DNA of 64,000 nt from Siphonodentalium dalli (lineage: Eukaryota > Mollusca > Scaphopoda > Gadilida > Siphonodentaliidae): NCBI GenBank assembly GCA_032622095.1, contig CP136069.1:35004194-35068193 (forward strand). The letters are read 5' to 3'. The notes beneath the pieces are model-generated. The model was not told the origin of the DNA, did no database searches, and worked only from the letters and a program-made list of their open reading frames with translations. Position 1 is the stretch's first letter, and every line of letters starts with the position of its first letter. Shown piece after piece: positions 1 through 10,809 of the stretch. Both the position numbers and the translations under genes were made by a program.

Positions 1-112
1 CTTTCAAAAATACTGGGCATTTAATGGGGCCTCAAACAGCCTGCCCCACCCCAATTATCCAACTCCCAACCCCTGCTCATTAGCCAAACCGTGAGGTCCG
101 GCCTGCGACCGA
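1..112 (+). repeat. Partial satellite unit at left edge
   Basis: This is the 3' part (about u103-u214) of a unit cut by the window edge. It carries the u125 T-to-A variant (catttaatgg at about 28-37), also seen near 5370, 6870 and 12217. The array therefore continues leftwards beyond the window. Confidence 0.95.
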
Positions 113-238
113 ATGTGCCGTCCTATTGCGAAACATGCCTGCTTGCACATTGATACGATAAAAGTGTCCAAAACGTTAAAGGGATTTTGCCCGTGCAGAT
201 GCAAAGTACAGTCGCTTTCAAAAATACTGGGCATTTTA

Positions 239-262
239 TGGGGCCTCAAACAGCCTGCCCCA
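239..262 (+). other. Inverted repeat in each monomer (6-bp arms)
   Basis: TGGGGC (u127-u132) is followed 12 nt later by its reverse complement GCCCCA (u145-u150), so each unit could form a short hairpin with a 12-nt loop. This entry marks the copy in the reference unit. Some subfamilies break the left arm, for example the 'atgcggcc' variant at 4305 and 50758 and the 'atggcgcc' variant at 30636 and 50329. There is no evidence that the hairpin forms or has a function. Confidence 0.6.
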
Positions 263-287
263 CCCCAATTATCCAACTCCCAACCCC
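258..287 (-). other. Potential G-quadruplex / i-motif tract in each monomer
   Basis: On the plus strand u146-u175 holds four C tracts: CCCC, CCCC, CCC and CCCC, separated by 1, 12 and 2 nt. The minus strand therefore has four G tracts of at least 3. Two spacers are very short; the 12-nt spacer is longer than the usual 1-7 nt rule. This entry marks the reference copy; most units carry the same tract. Recurrent variants damage it: u167 T (caacttcc), u153 G (ccaccgcaatt) and the 18873-type 'gcccaacccc'. Folding is inferred, not shown. Confidence 0.5.
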
Positions 288-754
288 TGCTCATTAGCCA
301 AACCGTGAGGTCCGGCCTGCGACCGAATGTGCCGTCCTATTGCGAAACATGCCTGCTTGCACTTTGATACGATAAAAGTGTCGAAAACGTTAAAGGGATT
401 TTGCCCGTGCAGATGCAAAGTACAGTCGCTTTCAAAAATACTGGGCATTTTATGGGGCCTCAAACAGCCTGCCCCACCCCAATTATCCAACTCCCAACCC
501 CTGCTCATTAGCCAAACCGTGAGGTTCGGCCTGCGACCGAATGTGCCGTCCTATCGCGAAACATGCCTGCTTGCACATTGATACGATAAAAGTTTCCAAA
601 ACGTTAAAGGGATTTTGCCCGTGCAGATACAAAGTACAGTCGCTTTCAAAAATACTAGGTATTTTGTGGGGCCTCAAACATCCTGCCCCACCCCAATTAT
701 CCAACTCCCAACCCCTGCTCATTAGCCAAACCGTGAGGTCCGGCCTGCGACCGA

Positions 755-2894
755 ATGTGCCGTCCTGTCGCGGAACATGCCTGCTTGCACTTTGATACGA
801 TAAAAGTGTCCAAAACGTTAAAGGGATTTTGCCTGTGCATATGCAAAGTACAGTCGCTTTCAAAAATACTGGGCATTTTATGGGGCCTCAAACAGCCTGC
901 CCCACCCCAATTATCCAACTCCCAACCCCTGCTCATTAGCCAAACCGTGAGGTCCGGCTTGCGACCGAATGTGCCGTCCTATCGCGAAACATGCCTGCTT
1001 GCACATTGATTCGATAAAAGTGTCGAAAACGTTAAAGGGATTTTGCCCGTGCAGATGCAAAGTACAGTCGCTTTCAAAAATACTGGGCATTTTATGGGGC
1101 CTCAAACAGCCTGCCCCACCCCAATTATCCAACTCCCAACCCCTGCTCATTAGCCAAACCGTGAGGTCCGGCCTGCGACCGAATGTGCCATCCTATCGCG
1201 AAACATGCCTGCTTGCACATTGATACGATAAAAGTGTCCAAAACGTTAAAGGGATTTTGCCCGTGCAGATGCAAAGTACAGTCGCTTTCAAAAATACTGG
1301 GCATTTTATGGGGCCTCAAACAGCCTGCCCCACCCCAATTATCCAACTCCCAACCCCTGCTCATTAGCCAAACCGTGAGGTCCGGCCAGCGACCGAATGT
1401 GCCGTCCTATCGCGAAACATGCCTGCTTTCACATTGATACGATACAAGTGTCCAAAACGTCAAAGGGATTTTGCCCGTGCAGATGCAATGTACAGTCGCT
1501 TTCAAAAATACTGGGCATTTTATGGGGCCTCAAACAGCCTGCCCCACCCCAATTATCCAACTCCCAACCCCTGCTCATTAGCCAAACCGTGAGGTCCGGC
1601 CTGCGACCGAATGTGCCGTCCTATCGCGAAACATGCCTGCTTTCACATTGATACGATACAAGTGTCCAAAACGTTAAAGGGATTTTGCCCGTGCAGATGC
1701 AAAGTACAGTCGCTTTAAAAAATACTGGGCATTTTATGGGGCCTCAAACAGCCTGCCCCACCCCAATTATCCAATTCCCAACCCCTGCTCATTAGCCAAA
1801 CCGTGAGGTTCGGCCTGCGACCGAATGTGCCGTCCTATCGCGAAACATGCCTGCTTGCACATTGATACGATAAAAGTGTCCAAAACGTTAAAGGGATTTT
1901 GCCTGTGCATATGCAAAGTACAGTCGCTTTCAAAAATACTGGGCATTTTATGGGGCCTCAAACAGCCTGCCCCACCCCAATTATCCAACTCCCAACCCCT
2001 GCTCATTAGCCAAACCGTGAGGTCCGGCTTGCGACCGAATGTGCCGTGCTATCGCGAAACATGCCTGCTTGCACATTGATTCGATAAAAGTGTCGAAAAC
2101 GTTAAAGGGATTTTGCCCGTGCAGATGCAAAGTACAGTCGCTTTCAAAAATACTGGGCATTTTATGGGGCCTCAAACAGCCTGCCCCACCCCAATTATCC
2201 AACTCCCAACCCCTGCTCATTAGCCAAACCGTGAGTTCCGGCCTGCGACCGAATGTGCCATCCTATCGCGAAACATGCCTGCTTGCACATTGATACGATA
2301 AAAGTGTCCAAAACGTTAAAGGGATTTTGCCCGTGCAGATGCAAAGTACAGTCGCTTTCAAAAATACTGGGCATTTTATGGGGCCTCAAACAGCCTGCCC
2401 CACCCCAATTATCCAACTCCCAACCCCTGCTCATTAGCCAAACCGTGAGGTCCGGCCAGCGACCGAATGTGCCGTCCTATCGCGAAACATGCCTGCTTTC
2501 ACATTGATACGATACAAGTGTCCAAAACGTCAAAGGGATTTTGCCCGTGCAGATGCAATGTACAGTCGCTTTCAAAAATACTGGGCATTTTATGGGGCCT
2601 CAAACAGCCTGCCCCACCCCAATTATCCAACTCCCAACCCCTGCTCATTAGCCAAACCGTGAGGTCCGGCCTGCGACCGAATGTGCCGTCCTATCGCGAA
2701 ACATGCCTGCTTTCACATTGATACGATACAAGTGTCCAAAACGTTAAAGGGATTTTGCCCGTGCAGATGCAAAGTACAGTCGCTTTAAAAAATACTGGGC
2801 ATTTTATGGGGCCTCAAACAGCCTGCCCCACCCCAATTATCCAATTCCCAACCCCTGCTCATTAGCCAAACCGTGAGGTTCGGCCTGCGACCGA
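755..2894 (+). repeat. Tandem duplication of a 5-unit block (1,070 bp x 2)
   Basis: Units starting at 755, 969, 1183, 1397 and 1611 are repeated in the same order at 1825, 2039, 2253, 2467 and 2681. Shared markers are the cggcttgcgacc variant (about 956 and 2026), S type (969/2039), E type with ggccagcg (1183/2253), an A/C hybrid with u65 C and u93 T (1397/2467) and ctttaaaaaatac (about 1713 and 2783). The match runs from about 795 to 2027 against 1865 to 3097. I noticed three differences in that span, at about 2048, 2235 and 2964. Confidence 0.9.
836..845 (+). other. 10-bp palindrome TGCATATGCA specific to B-type monomers
   Basis: B-type units differ from the reference at u80 (C to T) and u86 (G to T). 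The second change turns gtgcagatgcaaa into gtgcatatgcaaa and creates a perfect 10-bp palindrome containing the E-box-like core CATATG. This is the first copy; others lie at the same unit position in units starting at 1825, 2895, 5035, 5677, 6532, 10810, 12308, 12736 and many more. It is a good subfamily marker. No binding protein can be assigned from sequence. Confidence 0.8.
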
Positions 2895-3108
2895 ATGTGC
2901 CGTCCTATCGCGAAACATGCCTGCTTGCACATTGATACGATAAAAGTGTCCAAAACGTTAAAGGAATTTTGCCTGTGCATATGCAAAGTACAGTCGCTTT
3001 CAAAAATACTGGGCATTTTATGGGGCCTCAAACAGCCTGCCCCACCCCAATTATCCAACTCCCAACCCCTGCTCATTAGCCAAACCGTGAGGTCCGGCAT
3101 GCGACCGA

Positions 3109-3964
3109 ATGTGCTGTCCTATCGCGAAACATGTCTGCTTGCACATTGATACGATAAAAGTGTCCAAAACGTCAAAGGGATTTTGCCCGTGCAGATGCAA
3201 TGTACAGTCGCTTTCAAAAATACTGGGCATTTTATGGGGCCTCAAACAGCCTGCCCCACCCCAATTATCCAACTCCCAACCCCTGCTCATTAGCCAAACC
3301 GTGAGGTCCGGCCTGCGACGGAATGTGCCGTCCTATCGCGAAACATGCCTGCTTTCACATTGATACGATACAAGTGTCCAAAACGTTAAAGGGATTTTGC
3401 CCGTGCAGATGCAAAGTACAGTCGCTTTCAAAAATACTGGGCATTTTATGGGGCCTCAAACAGCCTGCCCCACCCCAATTATCCAACTCCCAACCCCTGC
3501 TCATTAGCCAAACCGTGAGGTCCGGCCTGCGACCGAATGTGCTGTCCTATCGCGAAACATGCCTGCTTGCACATTGATACGATAAAAGTGTCCAAAACGT
3601 CAAAGGGATTTTGCCCGTGCAGATGCAATGTACAGTCGCTTTCAAAAATACTGGGCATTTTATGGGGCCTCAAACAGCCTGCCCCACCCCAATTATCCAA
3701 CTCCCAACCCCTGCTCATTAGCCAAACCGTGAGGTCCGGCCTGCGACGGAATGTGCCGTCCTATCGCGAAACATGCCTGCTTTCACATTGATACGATACA
3801 AGTGTCCAAAACGTTAAAGGGATTTTGCCCGTGCAGATGCAAAGTACAGTCGCTTTCAAAAATACTGGGCATTTTATGGGGCCTCAAACAGCCTGCCCCA
3901 CCCCAATTATCCAACTCCCAACCCCTGCTCATTAGCCAAACTGTGAGGTTCGGCCTGCGACCGA
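3109..3964 (+). repeat. C-A dimer tandem duplication (428 bp x 2)
   Basis: Units 3109 (C) and 3323 (A) are repeated at 3537 (C) and 3751 (A). Both C units end with gacgga (u212 G) and both A units carry u33 T and u49 C. C followed by A is the commonest neighbour pair in the window. The first C unit has one private change (catgtctgc at about 3131). Confidence 0.85.
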
Positions 3965-5034
3965 ATGTGCCGTCCTATCGCGAAACATGCCTGCTTGCAC
4001 ATTGATACGATAAAAGTGTCCAAAACGTTAAAGGGATTTTGCCCGTGCAGATGCAAAGTACAGTCGCTTTCAAAAATACTGGGCATTTTATGGGGCCTCA
4101 AACAGCCTGCCCCACCCCAATTATCCAACTCCCAACCCCTGCTCATTAGCCAAACCGTGAGGTCCGGCCTGCGACCGAATGTGCCGTCCTATTGCGAAAC
4201 ATGCCTGCTTGCACATTGATACGATAAAAGTGTCCAAAACGTTAAAGGGATTTTGCCCGTGCAGATGCAAAGTACAGTCGCTTTCAAAAATACTGGGCAT
4301 TTTATGCGGCCTCAAACAGCCTGCCCCACCCCAATTATCCAACTCCCAACCCCTGCTCATTAGCCAAACCGTGAGGTCCGGCCTGCGACCGAATGTGCTG
4401 TCCTATCGCGAAACATGCCTGCTTGCACATTGATACGATAAAAGTGTCCAAAACGTCAAAGGGATTTTGCCCGTGCAGATGCAATGTACAGTCGCTTTCA
4501 AAAATACTGGGCATTTTATGGGGCCTCAAACAGCCTGCCCCACCCCAATTATCCAACTCCCAACCCCTGCTCATTAGCCAAACCGTGAGGTCCGGCCTGC
4601 GACCGAATGTGCCGTCCTATCGCGAAACATGCCTGCTTTCACATTGATACGATACAAGTGTCCAAAACGTTAAAGGGATTTTGCCCGTGCAGATGCAAAG
4701 TACAGTCGCTTTCAAAAATACTTGGCATTTCATGGGGCCTCAAACAGCCTGCCCCATCCCAATTATCCAATTCCCAACCCCTGCTCATTAGCCAAACCGT
4801 GAGGTTCGGCCTGCGACCGAATGTGTCGTCCTATCGCGAAACATGCCTGCTTGCACATTGATACGATAAAAGTGTCCATAACGTTAAAGGGATTTTGCCC
4901 GTGCAGATGCAAAGTACAGTCGCTTTCAAAAATACTAGGTATTTTATGGGGCCTCAAACAGCCTGCCCCACCCCAATTATCCAACTCCCAACCCCTGCTC
5001 ATTAGCCAAACCGTGAGGTCCGGCCTGCGACCGA
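3965..5034 (+). repeat. Satellite segment with a C-A-I module
   Basis: This holds five 214-bp units: two reference-like units (3965, 4179), then C (4393), A (4607) and I (4821). The 4179 unit carries atgcggcc. The A unit has several private changes (tacttggcatttcatgg, cccatccc). The I unit, with gtccataacgtt and gtgtcgtcc, is the first instance of the C-A-I series that recurs at 36.5, 45.3, 47.0, 55.6, 57.7 and 62.2 kb. No gene is present. Confidence 0.85.
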
Positions 5035-7600
5035 ATGTGCCGTCCTATCGCGAAACATGCCTGCTTGCACATTGATACGATAAAAGTGTCCAAAACGTTA
5101 AAGGGATTTTGCCTGTGCATATGCAAAGTACAGTCGCTTTCAAAAATACTGGGCATTTTATGGGGCCTCAAACAGCCTGCCCCACCCCAATTATCCAACT
5201 CCCAACCCCTGCTCATTAGCCAAACCGTGAGGTCCGGCCTGCGACCGAATGTGCCGTCCTATTGCGAAACATGCCTGCTTGCACATTGATACGATAAAAG
5301 TGTCCAAAACGTTAAAGGGATTTTGCCCGTGCAGATGCAAAGTACAGTCGCTTTCAAAAATACTGGGCATTTAATGGGGCCTCAAACAGCCTGCCCCACC
5401 CCAATTATCCAACTCCCAACCACTGCTCATTAGCCAAACCGTGAGGTCCGGCCTGCGACCGAATGTGCCGTCCTATCGCGAAACATGCCTGCTTTCACAT
5501 TGATACGATACAAGTGTCCAAAACGTTAAAGGGATTTTGCCCGTGCAGATGCAAAGTACAGTCGCTTTCAAAAATACTGGGCATTTTATGGGGCCTCAAA
5601 CAGCCTGCCCCACCCCAATTATCCAATTCCCAACCCCTGCTCATTAGCCAAACCGTGAGGTTCGGCCTGCGACCGAATGTGCCGTCCTATCGCGAAACAT
5701 GCCTGCTTGCACATTGATACGATAAAAGTGTCCAAAACGTTAAAGGGATTTTGCCTGTGCATATGCAAAGTACAGTCGCTTTCAAAAATACTGGGCATTT
5801 CATGGGGCCTCAAACAGCCTGCCCCACCCCAATTATCCAACTCCCAACCCCTGCTCATTAGCCAAACCGTGAGGTCCGGCCTGCGACCGAATGTGCCGTC
5901 CTATCGCGAAACATGCCTGCTTTCACATTGATACGATACAAGTGTCCAAAACGTTAAAGGGATTTTGCCCGTGCAGATGCAAAGTACAGTCGCTTTCAAA
6001 AATACTAGGTATTTCATGGGGCCTCAAACAGCCTGCCCACCCCAATTATCCAACTTCCAACCCCTGCTCATTAGCCAAACCGTGAGGTCCGGCCTGCGAC
6101 CGAATGTGCCATCCTATCGCGAAACATGCCTGCTTGCACATTGATACGATAAAAGTGTCGAAAACGTTAAAGGGATTTTGCCCGTGCAGATGCAAAGTAC
6201 AGTCGCTTTCAAAAATACTGGGCATTTTATGGGGCCTCAAACAGCCTGCCCCACCCCAATTATCCAACTCCCAACCCCTGCTCATTAGCCAAACCGTGAG
6301 GTCCGGCCTGCGACCGAATGTGCCGTCCTATCGCGAAACATGCCTGCTTTCACATTGATACGATACAAGTGTCCAAAACGTTAAAGGGATTTTGCCCGTG
6401 CAGATGGAAAGTACAGTCGCTTTCAAAAATACTGGGCATTTTATGGGGCCTCAAACAGCCTGCCCCACCCCAATTATCCAACTCCCAACCCCTGCTCATT
6501 AGCCAAACCGTGAGGTCCGGCCTGCGACCGAATGTGCCGTCCTATCGCGAAACATGCCTGCTTGCACATTGATACGATAAAAGTGTCCAAAACGTTAAAG
6601 GGATTTTGCCTGTGCATATGCAAAGTACAGTCGCTTTCAAAAATACTGGGCATTTTATGGGGCCTCAAACAGCCTGCCCCACCCCAATTATCCAACTCCC
6701 AACCCCTGCTCATTAGCCAAACCGTGAGGTCCGGCCTGCGACCGAATGTGCCGTCCTATCGCGAAACATGCCTGCTTGCACATTGATACGATAAAAGTGT
6801 CCAAAACGTTAAAGGGATTTTGCCCGTGCAGATGCAAAGTACAGTCGCTTTCAAAAATACTGGGCATTTAATGGGGCCTCAAACAGCCTGCCCCACCCCA
6901 ATTATCCAACTCCCAACCACTGCTCATTAGCCAAACCGTGAGGTCCGGCCTGCGACCGAATGTGCCGTCCTATCGCGAAACATGCCTGCTTTCACATTGA
7001 TACGATACAAGTGTCCAAAACGTTAAAGGGATTTTGCCCGTGCAGATGCAAAGTACAGTCGCTTTCAAAAATACTGGGCATTTTATGGGGCCTCAAACAG
7101 CCTGCCCCACCCCAATTATCCAATTCCCAACCCCTGCTCATTAGCCAAACCGTGAGGTTCGGCCTGCGACCGAATGTGCCGTCCTATCGCGAAACATGCC
7201 TGCTTTCACATTGATACGATACAAGTGTCCAAAACGTTAAAGGGATTTTGCCCGTGCAGATGCAAAGTACAGTCGCTTTCAAAAATACTAGGTATTTCAT
7301 GGGGCCTCAAACAGCCTGCCCACCCCAATTATCCAACTTCCAACCCCTGCTCATTAGCCAAACCGTGAGGTCCGGCCTGCGACCGAATGTGCCATCCTAT
7401 CGCGAAACATGCCTGCTTGCACATTGATACGATAAAAGTGTCGAAAACGTTAAAGGGATTTTGCCCGTGCAGATGCAAAGTACAGTCGCTTTCAAAAATA
7501 CTGGGCATTTTATGGGGCCTCAAACAGCCTGCCCCACCCCAATTATCCAACTCCCAACACCTGCTCATTAGACAAACCGTGAGGTCCGGCCTGCGACCGA
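5035..7600 (+). repeat. Duplicated 7/6-unit block with one unit gained or lost
   Basis: Units 5035, 5249 and 5463 match 6532, 6746 and 6960 at an offset of 1,497 bp. Units 5891 and 6104 match 7174 and 7387 at an offset of 1,283 bp. The offset falls by exactly one unit because the B unit at 5677 has no counterpart in copy 2. Shared rare markers are catttaatgg with ccaaccactgc (5249/6746) and a single-base loss in the C tract (about 6038 and 7319). This is a clear case of duplication followed by a one-unit exchange. Confidence 0.88.
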
Positions 7601-8935
7601 ATGTGCCATCCTATCGCGAAACATGCCTGCTTGCACATTGATACGATAAAAGTGTCCAAAACGTTAAAGGGATTTTGCCCGTGCAGATGCAAAGTACAGT
7701 CGCTTTCAAAAATACTGGGCATTTTATGGGCCTCAAACAGCCTGCCCCACCCCAATTATCCAACTCCCAACCCCTGCTCATTAGCCAAACCGTGAGGTCC
7801 GGCCTGCGACCGAATGTGCCGTCCTATCGAGAAACATGCCTGCTTGCACATTGATACGATAAAGGTGTCCAAAACGTTAAAGGGAATTTGCCCGTGCAGA
7901 TGCAAAGTACTGTCGCTTTCAAAAATACTAGGTATTTTATGGGGCCTCAAACATCCTGCCCCACCCCAATTATCCAACTCCCAACCCCTGCTCATTAGCC
8001 AAACCGTGAGGTCCGGCCTGCGACCGAATGTTCCGTCCTATTGCGAAACATGCCTGCTTGCACATTGATACGATAAAAGTGTCCAAAACGTTAAAGGGAT
8101 TTTGCCCGTGCAGATGCAAAGTACAGTCGCTTTCAAAAATACTGGGCATTTTATGGGGCCTCAAACAGCCTGCCCCACCCCAATTATCCAACTCCCAACC
8201 CCTGCTCATTAGCCAAACCGTGAGGTCCGGCCTGCGACCGAATGTGCCGTCCTATCGCGAAACATGCCTGCTTGCACATTGATACGATACAAGTGTCCAA
8301 AACGTTAAAGGGATTTTGCCCGTGCAGATGCAAAGTACAGTCGCTTTCAAAAATACTAGGTATTGTATGGGGCCTCAAACAGCCTGCCCCACCCCAATTA
8401 TCCAACTTCCAACCCCTGCTCATTAGCCAAACCGTGAGGTCCGGCCTGCAACCGAATGTGCCGTCCTATCGCGAAACATGCCTGCTTGCACATTGATACG
8501 ATAAAAGTGTCCAAAACGTTAAAGGGATTTTGCCCGTGCATATGCAATGTACAGTCGCTTTCAAAAATACTGGGCATTTTATGGGGCCTCAAACAGCCTG
8601 CCCCACCCCAATTATCCAACTCCCAACCCCTGCTCATTAGCCAAACCGTGAGGTCCGGCCTGCGACCGAATGTGCCGTCCTATTGCGAAACATGCCTGCA
8701 TGCACATTGATACGATAAAAGTGTCCAAAACGTTAAAGGGATTTTGCCCGTGCAGATGCAATGTACAGTCGCTTTCAAAAATACTGGGCATTTTATGGGG
8801 CCTCAAACAGCCTGCCCCACCCCAATTATCCAACTCCCAACCCCGGCTCATTAGCCAAACCGTGAGGTCCGGCCTGCGACCGAATGTGCTGTCCTATCGC
8901 GAAACATGCCTGCTTTCACATTGATACGATGCAAG
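7601..8935 (+). repeat. Segment with a second copy at 14876-16212
   Basis: Unit order is E (7601), a tcgag variant (7814), a gttccg variant (8028), u49 C (8242), a u209 A unit with catatgcaatg (8456), a ccccggctc unit (8670) and a gtccaacacg unit (8884). All of these rare markers recur in order about 7,276 bp (34 units) downstream. I noticed roughly nine substitutions plus two single-base indels between copies, so this pair is older than the tandem duplications at 22-26 kb and 57-64 kb. A 1-bp loss in the GGGG run lies at about 7728. Confidence 0.85.
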
Positions 8936-9097
8936 TGTCCAACACGTTAAAGGGATTTTGCCCGTGCAGATGCAAAGTACAGTCGCTTTCAAAAATACTG
9001 GGCATTTTATGGGGCCTCAAACAGCCTGCCCCACCCCAATTATCCAACTCCCAACCCCTGCTCATTAGCCAAACCGTGAGGTCCGGCCTGTGACCGA

Positions 9098-9525
9098 ATG
9101 TGCCGTCCTATCGCGAAACATGCCTGCTTGCACATTGATACGATAAAAGTGTCCAAAACGTCAAAGGGATTTTGCCCGTGCAGATGCAATGTACAGTCGC
9201 TTTCAAAAATACTGGGCATTTTATGGGGCCTCAAACAGCCTGCCCCACCCCAATTATCCAACTCCCAACCCCTGCTCATTAGCCAAACCGTGAGGTCCGG
9301 CCTGCGACCGAATGTGCCGTCCTATCGCGAAACATGCCTGCTTTCACATTGATACGATACAAGTGTCCAAAACTTTAAAGGGATTTTGCCCGTGCAGATG
9401 CAAAGTACAGTCGCTTTCAAAAATACTGGGCATTTTATGGGGCCTCAAACAGCCTGCCCCACCCCAATTATCCAACTCCCAACCCCTGCTCATTAGCCAA
9501 ACCGTGAGGTCCGGCCTGCGACCGA
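9098..9525 (+). repeat. C-A-like satellite pair
   Basis: Two full units: 9098 has u65 C and u93 T but keeps CCG at u6-u8, and 9312 is A type with a private aactttaaag. It is transitional between the block above and the dimer below. No gene is present. Confidence 0.8.
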
Positions 9526-10381
9526 ATGTGCCGTCCTATCGCGAAACATGCCTGCTTTCACATTGATACGATACAAGTGTCCAAAACGTTAAAGGGATTT
9601 TGCCCGTGCAGATGCAAAGTACAGTCGCTTTCAAAAATACTGGGCATTTTATGGGGCCTCAAACAGCCTGCTCCACCCCAATTATCCAACTCCCAACCCC
9701 TGCTCATTAGCCAAACCGTGAGGTCCGGCCTGCGACCGAATGTGCTGTCCTATCGCGAAACATGCCTGCTTGCACATTGATACGACAAAAGTGTCCAAAA
9801 CGTCAAAGGGATTTTGCCTGTGCAGATGCAATGTACAGTCGCTTTCAAAAATACTGGGCATTTTATGGGGCCTCAAACAGCCTGCCCCACCCCAATTATC
9901 CAACTCCCAACCCCTGCTCATTAGCCAAACCGTGAGGTCCGGCCTGCGACCGAATGTGCCGTCCTATCGCGAAACATGCCTGCTTTCACATTGATACGAT
10001 ACAAGTGTCCAAAACGTTAAAGGGATTTTGCCCGTGCAGATGCAAAGTACAGTCGCTTTCAAAAATACTGGGCATTTTATGGGGCCTCAAACAGCCTGCT
10101 CCACCCCAATTATCCAACTCCCAACCCCTGCTCAGTGGCCAAACCGTGAGGTCCGGCCTGCGACCGAATGTGCTGTCCTATCGCGAAACATGCCTGCTTG
10201 CACATTGATACGACAAAAGTGTCCAAAACGTCAAAGGGATTTTGCCTGTGCAGATGCAATGTACAGTCGCTTTCAAAAATACTGGGCATTTTATGGGGCC
10301 TCAAACAGCCTGCCCCACCCCAATTATCCAACTCCCAACCCCTGCTCATTAGCCAAACCGTGAGGTCCGGCCTGCGACCGA
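9526..10381 (+). repeat. A-C dimer tandem duplication (428 bp x 2)
   Basis: Units 9526 (A) and 9740 (C) are repeated at 9954 and 10168. Both A units share cctgctccacccc and both C units share gatacgacaaaag and gcctgtgcagatgcaatg. The second A unit differs by two close changes (ctcagtggcc at 10131-10140 instead of ctcattagcc). Confidence 0.9.
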
Positions 10382-10809
10382 ATGTGCCGTCCTATCGCGA
10401 AACATGCCTGCTTTCACATTGATACGATACAAGTGTCCAAAACGTTAAAGGGATTTTGCCCGTGCAGATGGAAAGTACAGTCGCTTTCAAAAATACTGGG
10501 CATTTTATGGGGCCTCAAACAGCCTGCCCCACCCCAATTATCCAACTCCCAACCCCTGCTCATTAGCCAAACCGTGAGGTCCGGCCTGCGACCGAATGTG
10601 CCGTCCTATCGCGAAACAAGCCTGCTTTCACATTGATACGATACAAGTGTCCAAAACGTTAAAGGGATTTTGCCCGTGCAGATGCAAAGTACAGTCGCTT
10701 TCAAAAATACTGGGCATTTTATGGGGCCTCAAACAGCCTGCCCCGCCCCAATTATCCAATTCCCAACCCCTGCTCATTAGCCAAACCGTGAGGTTCGGCC
10801 TGCGACCGA

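Larger units (their letters stand above)
113..326 (+). repeat. Reference satellite monomer (u1-u214)
   Basis: This unit is used as the coordinate frame. It is 214 bp with 107 G+C (50%), of which 63 are C and 44 are G, so the plus strand is C-rich. Landmarks are the CpG-containing segment at u1-u18, an A/T-rich part at u39-u76, a variable segment at u79-u95 (cccgtgcagatgcaaag here), an A5 tract at u108-u112, an inverted repeat at u127-u150, a C-tract cluster at u146-u175 and a CpG-rich end at u190-u214. It holds 10 CpG sites (11 in units with tcgcg at u14-u18), near the number expected from its base composition. The nearby unit-length open frames on both strands are not genes. Confidence 0.95.

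Noticed and set aside
1-112. Edge of the array or transition to unique sequence
   Set aside because: Both window edges lie inside ordinary units, so no array boundary is visible.
218-234. CENP-B box-like stretch (tttcaaaaatactgggc, u106-u122)
   Set aside because: Against the core NTTCGNNNNANNCGGGN only six of nine fixed positions agree, and the essential CpGs are missing. This is within chance for a 214-bp unit.
131-264. Ancient half-unit origin of the monomer (aaacatgcctgc at u19 and aaacagcctgc at u136)
   Set aside because: The similarity covers only about 12 bases around a common CCTGC motif and does not extend; the flanks do not align.
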